Source: DATJFH01 sp035495815 (GTDB lineage Bacteria > Acidobacteriota > Terriglobia > Bryobacterales > Bryobacteraceae). From it: DNA of 15,072 nt. Numbering within the stretch: the stretch's first letter is position 1; each line of letters opens with the position of its first letter. This document shows, piece after piece, positions 1 to 9,500 of the stretch. The notes below the pieces were generated by a model that was given only the letters and a program-made list of their open reading frames with translations, searched no databases and was not told the DNA's origin. The stretch covers positions 1 through 15,072 of the forward strand of contig DATJFH010000009.1 of NCBI GenBank assembly GCA_035495815.1. The letters run 5' to 3'. Made by a program: the position numbers and the translations under genes.

Positions 1-1820
1 ACAGGCTCGGCGCGCACCTGGCAGATCAGGACGGAGTGGGCGGGGCCTACTTCGCCGTCTGGGCGCCCAATGCCCGGCGGGTATCGCTGATCGGCGATTT
101 CAACGAGTGGAGGGACGATGTCCATCCAATGCAACTGCAGCCCGAAACCGGTGTATGGGATCTCTTTGTGCCCGCCATCTCCGACGGTCCGCTCTACAAA
201 TACCGTATCTTTTCCCGGCATGAAGACCGTCCGGCCGATAAAGCCGATCCGTATGGTTTCGCTGTGGAGACTGGCTCGCAAATGGCCTCGAGAGTCGTCC
301 GTCTGGAGGGATACGACTGGGCAGACGCCGGCTGGATGACTACGCGCATGGAGAGACCGGCTGCCGATGCGCCGCTTTCCATCTACGAGCTGCATCTCGG
401 ATCCTGGATGCGATGGGACGATAATCGCCCGCTTACCTATCGCGAAATCGCCCACAAGCTGGCCGATTACGTTCACGATCTGGGGTATACGCATGTCGAG
501 CTGATGCCTGTCGCCGAGCATCTCTCCGGCGAATCCTGGGGCTACCAAACCCTGGGCTACTTCGCGCCCGCCGGCCGCTTCGGAACACCGCACGATTTCA
601 TGTACCTGGTCGACTACCTGCACCAGCGCGGCATCGGCGTGATTCTCGACTGGACGGCTGCCCACTTTCCTTCCGGCGCCCACGGGCTCGGCTCTTTCGA
701 CGGAACGAGCCTCTACGAACTCGCTTCCGCCGTGGATAAATTCGTGTTCAACTACGGCCGCCCGGAGGTCCGGGATTTCCTGATCGATAATGCGCTCTTC
801 TGGTTTGACAGATACCACATCGACGGACTGCGCCTGGGCTCGGCGGCTTCCATGCTCTACCTGGACTACGGCCGGACGGACGGTGAATGGATTCCCAATC
901 GCTTTGGAGGCAGGGAGAATCTGGACGCAATCGGCTTCCTCCGCCTCCTGAACGAGCGCGTTCATGCGGACTATCCGGATGTGATGATGATCGTGGAGGA
1001 GGCTACCGGCTGGCCCATGGCAACGCGGCCGACCTATCTCGGCGGCCTCGGCTTCGATTTCAGGTGGAACACCGGCTGGATGTCCGGCCTGCTGGATTAC
1101 ATGTCCAAGGACCCCATTTACCGCTCGTATCACCATAACTGCCTTGCTTTCGGCGTGTCCCATGCCATTGAAGGGAACTTTATCCTTCCGTTTCCGCACG
1201 ATGAAGTGGTACCCGGGAAGGGATCCATGCTCGGCAAGATGCCGGGGGATGATTGGCAGAAATTCGCCAACCTGCGCCTGCTCTACGGATTCATGTTCGG
1301 AACCCCGGGCAGGAAGCTCATGTTCATGGGCGGCGAGTTCGGCGATTGGGCGGAATGGCGCCCTGAGCGAAGTTTGGACTGGAAGTTGCTAGAGTTTCCC
1401 TTGCATTTCGGGCTGCAACGATGGGTGCGCGATCTCAATACCTTTTATCGCGGCCAGCCCGCGATGCGGGAACTCGATTACAACAACGCCGGCTTCGAAT
1501 GGGTGGATTGTTCCGACAGCGGCCGCAGCGTAGTGAGTTTCATCCGCGGGGCTAAGGAAACGGGCGATGGGCTGCTGTTCGTGGGTAACTTCACGCCTGT
1601 TCCCCGTCATAATTACCGGGTGGGCGCGCCGCAGGGGGGCTTCTGGAGGGAGTTGCTCAACAGCGACGCGCCTCTTTACGGCGGCAGCGGCCAGGGAAAT
1701 ATCGGCGGCGTGGAAGCGAATCCGTTACCCATTCATGGCAGGCCATACTCTTTGAACCTGACGCTGCCGCCGCTCGGCATTCTGGTCTTCCGTCCCGGCG
1801 GATCGGGAGGCGCCGCATGA
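1..1820 (+). CDS. glgB: GlgB-like 1,4-alpha-glucan branching enzyme, 5' partial, nucleophile Asp replaced by Gly
   Basis: The family cuts an alpha-1,4-glucan and reattaches the piece in alpha-1,6 linkage during glycogen synthesis in the cytoplasm. The frame is open to the left edge (codons start at base 3, reading RLGAHLADQDGV), so the GTG at 36 is internal and the true start lies upstream. Residue numbers count from that GTG. A CBM48-like N-domain (FAVWAPNARRVSLIGDFNEW) is followed by a GH13 barrel: SWGYQTLGYFAP, DWTAAHF (D205, H210), DGLRLGSAASMLYLDYGR, VEEATGWP (E321/E322), HDEVVPGK (H388, D389), then GKMPGDDWQKFANLR and a C-terminal beta domain. Family members read RVDAVASM; here residue 268 is Gly (GGC, 837-839). 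The loop before FNYGR is shorter than usual, and HDEVVHGK has become HDEVVPGK. Fold and ancestry are clear. Catalytic activity is doubtful, so it may be a glucan-binding or regulatory pseudoenzyme. It overlaps treZ by 4 bases. Confidence 0.93.
   Translation, partial: RLGAHLADQDGVGGAYFAVWAPNARRVSLIGDFNEWRDDVHPMQLQPETGVWDLFVPAISDGPLYKYRIFSRHEDRPADKADPYGFAVETGSQMASRVVRLEGYDWADAGWMTTRMERPAADAPLSIYELHLGSWMRWDDNRPLTYREIAHKLADYVHDLGYTHVELMPVAEHLSGESWGYQTLGYFAPAGRFGTPHDFMYLVDYLHQRGIGVILDWTAAHFPSGAHGLGSFDGTSLYELASAVDKFVFNYGRPEVRDFLIDNALFWFDRYHIDGLRLGSAASMLYLDYGRTDGEWIPNRFGGRENLDAIGFLRLLNERVHADYPDVMMIVEEATGWPMATRPTYLGGLGFDFRWNTGWMSGLLDYMSKDPIYRSYHHNCLAFGVSHAIEGNFILPFPHDEVVPGKGSMLGKMPGDDWQKFANLRLLYGFMFGTPGRKLMFMGGEFGDWAEWRPERSLDWKLLEFPLHFGLQRWVRDLNTFYRGQPAMRELDYNNAGFEWVDCSDSGRSVVSFIRGAKETGDGLLFVGNFTPVPRHNYRVGAPQGGFWRELLNSDAPLYGGSGQGNIGGVEANPLPIHGRPYSLNLTLPPLGILVFRPGGSGGAA
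1805..1810 (+). promoter_or_regulatory. Ribosome binding site of treZ
   Basis: GGGAGG lies inside the last codons of glgB, 6 bases before the ATG at 1817. It supports that start and translational coupling through the ATGA overlap (1817-1820). Confidence 0.7.
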
Positions 1821-3694
1821 AATCCTGGGAACCCGGGCTCGGTGCAACTGTGGACGGCGCCGCCACGCGGTTCCGCGTCTGGGCCCCGGAGACGGAATTG
1901 GTGGAGGTGGTGGTGGAGACTGCGGATGGCTGTTCGGCCGCGTACAACATGACTCCCGGACCGGGTGGCTTTCATCAGGCGCTGATCCCGGGCGTGGGAG
2001 CAGGCGACCTGTACCGCTTCCGGCTGGACGGGCGCGGCCCATTCCCCGATCCTGCCTCCCGTTGTCAGCCCTACGGAGTGCATGGCCCGTCCCAGGTAGC
2101 CGACTGGCGCCATTTCGAGTGGAGCGATCAGGCCTGGACGGGGCTGCCGCTCGAGCAATGCATATTCTACGAGATCCACGTCGGCGCCTTCACGCCGGAA
2201 GGCGCCTTCGCGTCGGCCGCTTCAAGGCTGGAGTACTTACGCGACCTGGGCGTTACCGCAATCGAGCTGATGCCCGTGGGCGATTTTCCCGGCCGTTGGA
2301 ATTGGGGCTATGACGGCGTGGCGCCCTTCGCTCCCGCGCGCTGCTACGGCGAGCCGGACGACCTGCGCCGGCTCATCGACCGGGCGCACGCGCTGGGACT
2401 TGCCGTGTTTCTGGACGTCGTCTACAATCACCTTGGTCCCGACGGCGCATATCAGTCGGCCTTCAGCCCCTACTATTACTCGAACGATCACACCAGCCCG
2501 TGGGGCGCTGGAATCAATTTTGACGGTCCGGGCAGCGAACCGGTGCGCCAATACTTCATCGAGAATGGTCTGCGCTGGATTCACGAATATCATTTCGACG
2601 GCCTTCGGCTGGATGCTACCCACGCCATAGTTGACGACAGTCCCCGCCATATCCTGGCTTCGTTGAATGCCGCTGTCAAGGCGTCCCTAGCGGGCTCCTC
2701 GCGCCAGGTCTCGATCATCGCCGAGGACGCCCGCAACCTTGCCGGTATTGTGAAGCCGGCGTCCCAGGGCGGCTGGGGGCTCGACGGAGTCTGGGCCGAT
2801 GACTTCCATCATCATGTCCGCCGCGCGCTGGCAGGCGATTCCGACGGCTATTACGCCGATTTCGACGGATCCACCGCCGGCATTGCCGCCACCATACGCC
2901 AGGGTTGGTTCTACACCGGTCAATTCGCCCCCCACTTTGGCGGTCCCCGCGGTACGGAAACTTCCGGCGTACCCTTGTTCCGCTTCATTCTCTGTGTGCA
3001 GAATCATGACCAGATCGGGAATCGCGCGTTCGGTGAGCGCCTGCATCACCAGATCGACGAAGCGGCCTGGCGCGCCGTGTCCGTGCTGTTGCTGCTGCTG
3101 CCTGAGACGCCGCTCCTGTTCATGGGACAGGAGTGGGCGGCGTCGACCCCGTTTCTGTTCTTCACCGATCACCATGCCGAGCTGGGCGCCCTGGTGACGG
3201 AAGGCCGCCGCCGCGAGTTCCGGCGCTTTGACGCGTTTTCCGACCCCGAAGCGCGGAGCCGCATTCCCGATCCGCAGATCGAGGAGACATTTCGGGCGAG
3301 CCGGCTGAATTGGGATGAGCTTGAACGCGCGCCGCACGCCGGCACGCTCCGCCTCTATCGCAGGCTGCTGGAGCTGCGCCGTTCCCTTGCGGGAGCGGAC
3401 TTCGAAGTGGAAGCCCTCGGTCCCGACGGTCTGCTGGCGCGCAGATCGGGTGTCATCGTGATAGTGCAATTGCGCGGGTCGGGCCGGTACCGGTTCACTT
3501 CCGAAGAGTGTAGTGTCCTCCTTACGACGGAGGACGCTTCCTATACTGTCCACTCCTGCCCGCCCGTGATTGACACGGCATCTCTCTCGGTCGAATTTCG
3601 CCGGCCCGGAGCCGTAGTCTTCTCCGATCGGGCGCTCCCTGTTGACGGATCTTCCAGGCTGGATGAAGACAGCATCGCGCCAGAGGTGTGCTGA
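1817..3694 (+). CDS. treZ: Malto-oligosyltrehalose trehalohydrolase (TreZ)
   Basis: TreZ releases free trehalose from maltooligosyl-trehalose made by TreY; it is the second step of the TreY-TreZ route and is cytoplasmic. The protein has 625 residues, slightly longer than most of the family. An N-terminal beta domain (RFRVWAPE) precedes a GH13 barrel with GRWNWGYDGVAPFAP, the region-I motif DVVYNHLGPDGAY, DGLRLDATH (nucleophile D266), IAEDARN (acid/base E303), and QNHDQIGNRA (D398). A C-terminal beta domain follows. All three catalytic carboxylates are present, unlike in the upstream GlgB. The start ATG overlaps the glgB stop (ATGA) and has a GGGAGG site 6 bases upstream. treY follows after 3 bases. 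The WNWGYDG and QNHDQIGNRA motifs separate it from GlgB and from TreY. Confidence 0.96.
   Translation: MKSWEPGLGATVDGAATRFRVWAPETELVEVVVETADGCSAAYNMTPGPGGFHQALIPGVGAGDLYRFRLDGRGPFPDPASRCQPYGVHGPSQVADWRHFEWSDQAWTGLPLEQCIFYEIHVGAFTPEGAFASAASRLEYLRDLGVTAIELMPVGDFPGRWNWGYDGVAPFAPARCYGEPDDLRRLIDRAHALGLAVFLDVVYNHLGPDGAYQSAFSPYYYSNDHTSPWGAGINFDGPGSEPVRQYFIENGLRWIHEYHFDGLRLDATHAIVDDSPRHILASLNAAVKASLAGSSRQVSIIAEDARNLAGIVKPASQGGWGLDGVWADDFHHHVRRALAGDSDGYYADFDGSTAGIAATIRQGWFYTGQFAPHFGGPRGTETSGVPLFRFILCVQNHDQIGNRAFGERLHHQIDEAAWRAVSVLLLLLPETPLLFMGQEWAASTPFLFFTDHHAELGALVTEGRRREFRRFDAFSDPEARSRIPDPQIEETFRASRLNWDELERAPHAGTLRLYRRLLELRRSLAGADFEVEALGPDGLLARRSGVIVIVQLRGSGRYRFTSEECSVLLTTEDASYTVHSCPPVIDTASLSVEFRRPGAVVFSDRALPVDGSSRLDEDSIAPEVC
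3512..3538 (+). other. Inverted repeat (possible mRNA hairpin) inside 3' part of treZ
   Basis: A perfect 7-bp stem, GTCCTCC (3515-3521) with GGAGGAC (3529-3535), closes a 7-base loop. Three more pairs, one of them G-U, extend it to 3512/3538. The arms hold an SD-like GGAGG and its complement. It lies about 160 bases before the treY start. No T-tract follows, so it is not a standard terminator. Function is unknown and it may be chance. Confidence 0.35.
3682..3688 (+). promoter_or_regulatory. Ribosome binding site of treY
   Basis: AGAGGTG overlaps the end of treZ, 9 bases before the ATG at 3698. It supports that start for treY. The treZ stop (3692-3694) lies between the site and the start. Confidence 0.5.
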
Positions 3695-3697
3695 TCC

Positions 3698-6583
3698 ATG
3701 CCGGCCGCGCCTCCAGCACGACTCCCTGTCAGCACCTACCGACTGCAGATCAATCCTCTTTTTCCGCTGGACGAGGCGGCCGAACTGGTCCCCTACCTCG
3801 AGCAACTCGGGATTACCGAGTGTTACAGCTCTCCTGTCTGGCGCGCCCGGCCGGGCAGCCTGCACGGTTACGACATCTGCGATCATTCGGAAGTCAACCC
3901 GGAGATCGGCGGCGAGCAAGCCTTCCAGAAGTTTTCACGCGCCCTGCGAAATCAGGGTTTGGGATTGATTCTCGATTTCGTCCCCAACCACATGAGTGTC
4001 GACGCGAACGCCAACCGCTGGTGGCGCAGCGTCCTCGAGAATGGCCCCTCTTCCCCGTATGCGAAAGTTTTCGATATCGATTGGGATCCCGTGAAGACCG
4101 AGCTGAAGGGGCGGGTCCTGCTGCCCATCCTCGGCGATCAGTACGGCGTCACCCTCGAGAACGGGAATCTGCGGCTCGCGCTCTGCGGAGGCGAATTCAG
4201 GCTGCGCTACTTCGATATCGACCTGCCGCTCAATCCCCGGCATGTCCGCCTCATCCTCGAGCACAGCCTGGATTCGCTGGTGGCCGCCCTGGGAGCCGAC
4301 GATCCACATCTGACGGAGTTCCGGAGCATCCTCTTTCACTTCAACAACCTTCCTCCCTATACCGAGACCAGCCCGGAACTGATCGAGCTGCGCACCCGGG
4401 AAAAGGAGGTCGCCAAACAGCGCCTCGCCCGCGTCCTCGAGGAGAGCCCGGTGATCCGCGCCCACGTTGAAGAGAATATCCTGCTGTTCAACGGCATTCC
4501 CGGGAACAGCGCCTCTTTCGACCTGCTCCACCAGCTTCTGGAGTTGCAGGTTTACCGTCTCTCCTACTGGAGGACGGCCATGCACGAGATCAACTACCGG
4601 CGCTTTTTCGACATCAACGAGCTGGCCGGCATCCGCATGGAAGAGCCCGAGGTGTTCCGGCAGGCCCATGTCCGCATCGCCGAGTGGATCCGCAGCGGGG
4701 CTATCACCGGCCTGCGCCTTGATCACGTGGACGGGCTGTTCGATCCCACCCAGTACCTGGCCGATCTTGCCGGACTCTCCGACCCGCAAGCCCCGATCTA
4801 CACCGTGGTGGAAAAGATTTTGAGCGACGGCGAGCCCCTCCCCCTGGAGTGGAATGTGCATGGCTCCACCGGATACTCGTTCCTGAACGACCTGAACGGA
4901 ATCTACGTGGATACCCGGAACGGGAACGCATTCCGCAAACTCTACCAGCGCTTTACGCGCCGGCGGCAGTTCTTCCCGGACGTCGTCTACAACAGCAAGG
5001 AGCTCATCGTCTCCACCTCCATGGCGAGCGAGTTGAACGTGCTCGCGCACGAGTTGAACCGCATCTCGGAGAGCGACCGCCGTTACCGGGATTTCACCCT
5101 GGACAGTCTGCAGGATGCGCTGAGGGAGATTGTCGCCTGCTTTCCGGCTTATCGCACCTATTTCAGAGTCGACGGGTATAGTGCGTTTGACCAGCGCACC
5201 GTCGACGGGGCCGTGCTGGAAGCGCTGTTGAGAAACCCGGCTACCGAGCCATCCATCTTTCAATTCATCCGCCAGATGCTGCTGCCCCAGCCCTCGCCCG
5301 AGGAATTCGGCGAAACCTTCGAAAGAAAGGTCCGCTTCGCCATGAAGTTTCAACAGTACACAGGACCGGTGCAGGCCAAAGGTGTCGAGGACACGGCATT
5401 TTATCGCTACTCGCCGTTGCTGTCCCTCAATGAAGTCGGCGGGGATCCGTCGCGCTTTGGCCGTTCCGTGCAGGAATTTCACCGCGGCAACCAGGAGCGG
5501 CTCGAGAGCTGGCCGCTTTCCATGATCGCCACGTCCACGCATGACAGTAAGCGCGGGGAAGACGCCCGGGCCCGCATCAACGTCCTGTCCGAAATTCCCG
5601 ACGAATGGCACTCGATTGTTTCCCGCCTGGCCAGAGCCACCTCGGCGGCCCGCACCAAAGTCCGCGGCGAGCCGGCTCCGGACCGCGCCGACGAGTACCT
5701 GTTCTATCAGGCTCTGGCCGGCGCATGGCCACCGGGACTGGATGGGCCGCCGAATCGGACATTCGTGGATCGGATCCGCAATTACATGCAGAAGGCGCTG
5801 AAAGAAGCCAAGGTGCATACGAGCTGGGTCAATCCCTCGGACGCCTATGACGCGGCCGCGTCGAAGTTCGTCGAGAGTGCGCTGGTGGGTCCCTCCTCGC
5901 GCTCTTTCCTGGCGATTTTCCTGCCCTTCCAGCAAAAGATCGCCCGGCTGGGGATGATCAATTCCATCTCGCAGCTGGTGTTGAAGATCTGTTCGCCGGG
6001 GGTGCCCGATTTCTACCGTGGATCGGAGTTGTGGGATCTCAGTCTTGTGGACCCCGACAACCGCGGTCCGGTGGACTTCCATAAACGGGCTCAATGGCTG
6101 CATCCGATGGAGCCGTTTCTGGACGTAAACTCCACCGTGGCGGCGCGCGTCGGGTTTCTCACCTGCCTGCTCTCCTGTTGGGAAGACGGGCGGATCAAAC
6201 TCTTCTGCACCGCCGCCGGTTTGCGGCTGCGCCGCCGGATGGCGGACGTATTCCTCCAGGGCCGCTATCTGCCGCTCCAGCCCGAAGGCGAGAAGGCGCA
6301 TCATCTGGTGGCCTTCGCCCGGCAAGCCGGTGGACGGCGCGTGGTGGTGTTGGCGCCCCGTCTGGTGGCCGGGCTCTGCGGGTCCAGGACCCATCTCCCC
6401 ACCGGGGCCGAATCCTGGAAGGACACCCTTGTTCGGCTGCCGGAGGCGTGGGGCGCCTCCACGCTGTGCAACATTTTCACCGGTGAACGCCTCTCCGGAA
6501 CCTCGCTTCCCGCCGCGGAGGCGTTGCGCCACGCGCCATGGGCAATTTTCACCGGCGAGGAAAATGCGGAGAGCCGGCCATGA
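3698..6583 (+). CDS. treY: Malto-oligosyltrehalose synthase (TreY)
   Basis: TreY is an intramolecular transglucosylase. It turns the reducing-end alpha-1,4 bond of a maltodextrin into an alpha,alpha-1,1 bond, giving maltooligosyl-trehalose for TreZ. The protein has 961 residues, at the long end of the family's range. In order: STYRLQ at the N-terminus, CYSSPVWRARPGSLHGYDICDH, DFVPNHM (region I), GLRLDHVDGLFDP (D342), VVEKILSDGE (E372), KGVEDTAFYRY, TSTHDSKRGEDARAR (D616) and GVPDFYRGSELWDLSLVDPDNR near the C-terminus. The catalytic triad and TreY-specific motifs are intact. The start is ATG 3698, 3 bases after the treZ stop; STYRLQ close to the N-terminus agrees with it. The stop overlaps the treS ATG (6580-6583). 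Expected substrates are linear ends of the cell's alpha-glucan. Confidence 0.97.
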   Translation: MPAAPPARLPVSTYRLQINPLFPLDEAAELVPYLEQLGITECYSSPVWRARPGSLHGYDICDHSEVNPEIGGEQAFQKFSRALRNQGLGLILDFVPNHMSVDANANRWWRSVLENGPSSPYAKVFDIDWDPVKTELKGRVLLPILGDQYGVTLENGNLRLALCGGEFRLRYFDIDLPLNPRHVRLILEHSLDSLVAALGADDPHLTEFRSILFHFNNLPPYTETSPELIELRTREKEVAKQRLARVLEESPVIRAHVEENILLFNGIPGNSASFDLLHQLLELQVYRLSYWRTAMHEINYRRFFDINELAGIRMEEPEVFRQAHVRIAEWIRSGAITGLRLDHVDGLFDPTQYLADLAGLSDPQAPIYTVVEKILSDGEPLPLEWNVHGSTGYSFLNDLNGIYVDTRNGNAFRKLYQRFTRRRQFFPDVVYNSKELIVSTSMASELNVLAHELNRISESDRRYRDFTLDSLQDALREIVACFPAYRTYFRVDGYSAFDQRTVDGAVLEALLRNPATEPSIFQFIRQMLLPQPSPEEFGETFERKVRFAMKFQQYTGPVQAKGVEDTAFYRYSPLLSLNEVGGDPSRFGRSVQEFHRGNQERLESWPLSMIATSTHDSKRGEDARARINVLSEIPDEWHSIVSRLARATSAARTKVRGEPAPDRADEYLFYQALAGAWPPGLDGPPNRTFVDRIRNYMQKALKEAKVHTSWVNPSDAYDAAASKFVESALVGPSSRSFLAIFLPFQQKIARLGMINSISQLVLKICSPGVPDFYRGSELWDLSLVDPDNRGPVDFHKRAQWLHPMEPFLDVNSTVAARVGFLTCLLSCWEDGRIKLFCTAAGLRLRRRMADVFLQGRYLPLQPEGEKAHHLVAFARQAGGRRVVVLAPRLVAGLCGSRTHLPTGAESWKDTLVRLPEAWGASTLCNIFTGERLSGTSLPAAEALRHAPWAIFTGEENAESRP
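6568..6573 (+). promoter_or_regulatory. Ribosome binding site deciding the treS start
   Basis: GGAGAG lies 6 bases before the ATG at 6580. It favours 6580 over the in-frame ATG at 6538, which would add 14 residues unlike any TreS N-terminus. Confidence 0.6.
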
Positions 6584-9500
6584 AGCGCACCGGTAGCGCG
6601 AGTCATCCGCTTTGGTTCAAAGACGCCGTCATCTACGAACTGCATGTGAAGGCGTTCTTCGACAGTAACAACGACGGCATCGGCGACTTTCTCGGATTGA
6701 TCCAGAAGCTCGATTTCCTGCAGGACCTCGGCGTCACCTGCCTTTGGCTGCTTCCCTTCTTTCCGTCTCCTCTACGTGACGACGGCTACGACATCGCCGA
6801 CTACATGAGCGTCCACCCGAGCTACGGAACCATGGACGACTTCAAGGCTTTTCTCGACGCCGCGCATTCCCGGGGCTTGCAGGTCATGATCGAGCTGGTC
6901 ATGAATCATACCTCCGACCAGCATCCCTGGTTCCAGGCCGCGCGGCTGGCGCCTCCCGGGTCGCCCGAGCGCGACTACTATGTCTGGAGCGATACGGACC
7001 AGAAGTATGAGGCCGCCCGCATCATCTTCACCGACACCGAGAAGTCCAACTGGACCTGGGACCCGGTCGCCAAAGCCTACTTCTGGCATCGTTTCTTCTC
7101 TCACCAGCCCGATCTGAATTTCGATAATCCCGCCGTGGTCGAGGAAGTCTTGAAGGTCATGCGCTTCTGGCTCGACATGGGCATCGACGGTTTGCGGCTG
7201 GACGCCATTCCCTATTTGATCGAGCGGGAGGGCACCAACTGCGAGAACCTGCCGGAAACCCATCTCCTGATCAAGAAAGTGCGCGCCGAGATGGACCGTC
7301 TGTACGCCAATCGCATGATTCTGGCGGAAGCCAACCAGTGGCCTACCGACGTCCGCCACTATTTCGGGGACGGCGACGAGTGCCACATGGCGTTCCATTT
7401 TCCCCTGATGCCGCGCATCTTCATGTCGCTGCGGCTCGAAGACCGCCTGCCCATCACCGAAATCCTGTCGCAGACCCCGGAGATCCCCGAGAACTGCCAG
7501 TGGGGCCTGTTCCTCAGGAATCACGACGAGCTTACCCTGGAAATGGTCACCGACGAAGAGCGCGACTACATGTACATGGCCTACAGCGCCGATCCGCGGA
7601 TGCGCATCAATATCGGAATCCGGCGCCGGCTGGCGCCACTGATGGACAACAACCGGCGGCGGATCGAGCTGCTCAACAGCCTGCTTTTCTCCTTCCCCGG
7701 CACACCCATTCTCTACTACGGCGATGAACTGGGGATGGGAGATAACATCTACCTCGGCGACCGCAACGGCGTCCGCACGCCGATGCAGTGGAACTCGGAC
7801 CGCAACGGCGGCTTCTCGCGCGCCACCCCCGCCCGTCTCTACAGCCCGGTGATCATGGATCCTGTGTATGGCTTCGATTCCGTCAATGTGGAGGCGCAGC
7901 AGAGCGATCCCTCTTCGCTCCTCAACTGGATGCGCAATATGATCGCCCTGCGCAAACTGTTTCAGGTCTTCGGGCGGGGAACCCTTCAGTTCCTGAAATG
8001 CGAAAACCGTAAGGCGTTGGCATATCTGCGCTGTTATCAAGGCGAGCACGTCCTGTGCGTGGCCAACCTCTCCCGGTTCGCGCAGCCGGTGGAACTGGAT
8101 CTCTCCAGCCTTGACGGCATGCGGCCGATCGAGATGCTGGGCTACGTGGAATTCCCGCCCATCGGACCGAGGCCCTATCCGCTGACTCTGGCCCCCTACG
8201 GCTTCTTGTGGTTCGAATTGCACAAGCCGGCAGCGGCCCTCCCCGAACAGGTACAGAAGCCGCCTGCCGCGATCGAAGTGTCCCGGGGGTGGGATTCCGT
8301 CTTCACCGGTCCCGGACGACAGCTGCTGGAAGACCACGCTCTGGCTGAATTCGTGTCCCGCCAACGATGGTTCGCTGGAAAATCGCGCCGCATCGCCGGG
8401 GCTCGGGTGCTGGATTGGGCGGAGTTCGAACCCGGGCGGTCGGCTTTGGCGTTCGTGGAAATCAGCTACCGCGATCACGACCCGGACCAGTACTTCGTGC
8501 CTTTGGCCATGACTTTCGGAGCCTATGTCGATCAGGTGCGCGCCACCGCGCCGCTGGCAGCCGTCTGCCCGGTGACGTCCGGTCTGGGAACCGGGTCGCT
8601 TCACGACGGACTCGCCGATGAGAAGACCTGCCTCGATCTGCTGTCCTTCATTGAGAAAAGTTGCAGGCTGACTACTCCGGCCGGAACGATCGGCGCCGTT
8701 CGAAGTGAGGCCTTCCACTCCTTACTGGGAAAGAACTCCGGTCTGTCGGTGGTCATTCGCGGGGCATCCGATCAAAGCAATTCTTCAACTATATACGACA
8801 ATACATTGATTTTAAAGACATTTAGGAGGCAGCAACCGGGTCCAAATCCGGATTGGGAAATGGGGCGTTTTTTGAGCGAGCGGACCCAATTCCGTCGAGT
8901 CCCGCCTTTTGCCGGTGTCATCGAGTATCATCGCGACGGATCGCAGCCTTACACCCTGGCAATGTTGCAGGGATTTGTTCCCAATGAAGGGGATGGATGG
9001 CAGTGGACGATGGAAGAACTGGACCGGTATTACGAACGCTCCGCCCATCTCCCGTTCCCGTCCGCTTCGGATACGGGCCAGTCCTGGATAGAACTCTCCG
9101 AAAGGGAAACGCTGCCTGAGGCGCGGGACCATCTTGGTATTTATCTCGAGTCGGCCGCTCTCCTGGGGCGGCGCACTGCCGAGATGCACCTGGCGCTGGC
9201 ATCCGACACCCAGGACCCTGATTTCGCTCCCGAGCCTCTCGCCATAGATGCTTTGCGAGTGCTTTCGGCGGAGTTGCGGGAGCACGGCGCCCTGGTGTTC
9301 GATTCGCTCAAGGAGAATCTGCCGCGTCTTCCGGATGAAATCGTGGAGCTGGCGGGGCTGGCGCTCAGCCGCCGGCGGCGCTGTCTCGACCGCTTCAAGG
9401 GAATGGACTCCCTCGAAATGCAGACCCGGGTCGCGCGCATCCACGGCGATTACCACCTGGGCCAGATTCTGCGGACGAAGAACGATTTCGTCATACTGGA

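Noticed and set aside
36..38. GTG as the start of the GlgB-like gene
   Set aside because: The frame stays open to base 3 and reads LGAH...DGV, which matches the normal GlgB N-domain, so the gene begins left of the window.
3085..3100. Short GCTG-rich run (CTGTTGCTGCTGCTG)
   Set aside because: It encodes a run of five leucines in a barrel strand or helix of TreZ; ordinary codon repetition, not a repeat element.
2687..3919. Antisense frame of 410 codons across the treZ/treY junction
   Set aside because: It crosses two well-defined genes, shows no domain, and has no ribosome site I could find.
3935..6532. Open antisense frame of 865 codons opposite treY
   Set aside because: It mirrors the third-position GC bias of treY. 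The product is low-complexity and rich in Gly, Gln, Arg and Val, with no recognisable domain, and treY on the plus strand is unmistakable.
6538..6540. Upstream in-frame ATG as treS start
   Set aside because: It adds 14 residues unlike TreS and overlaps treY deeply. The ATG at 6580 has an SD at 6 bases and the ATGA overlap also seen at glgB/treZ.
6772..8718. Open antisense frame of 648 codons opposite treS
   Set aside because: Same GC-bias shadow; the product is rich in His, Val and Gly without known motifs.
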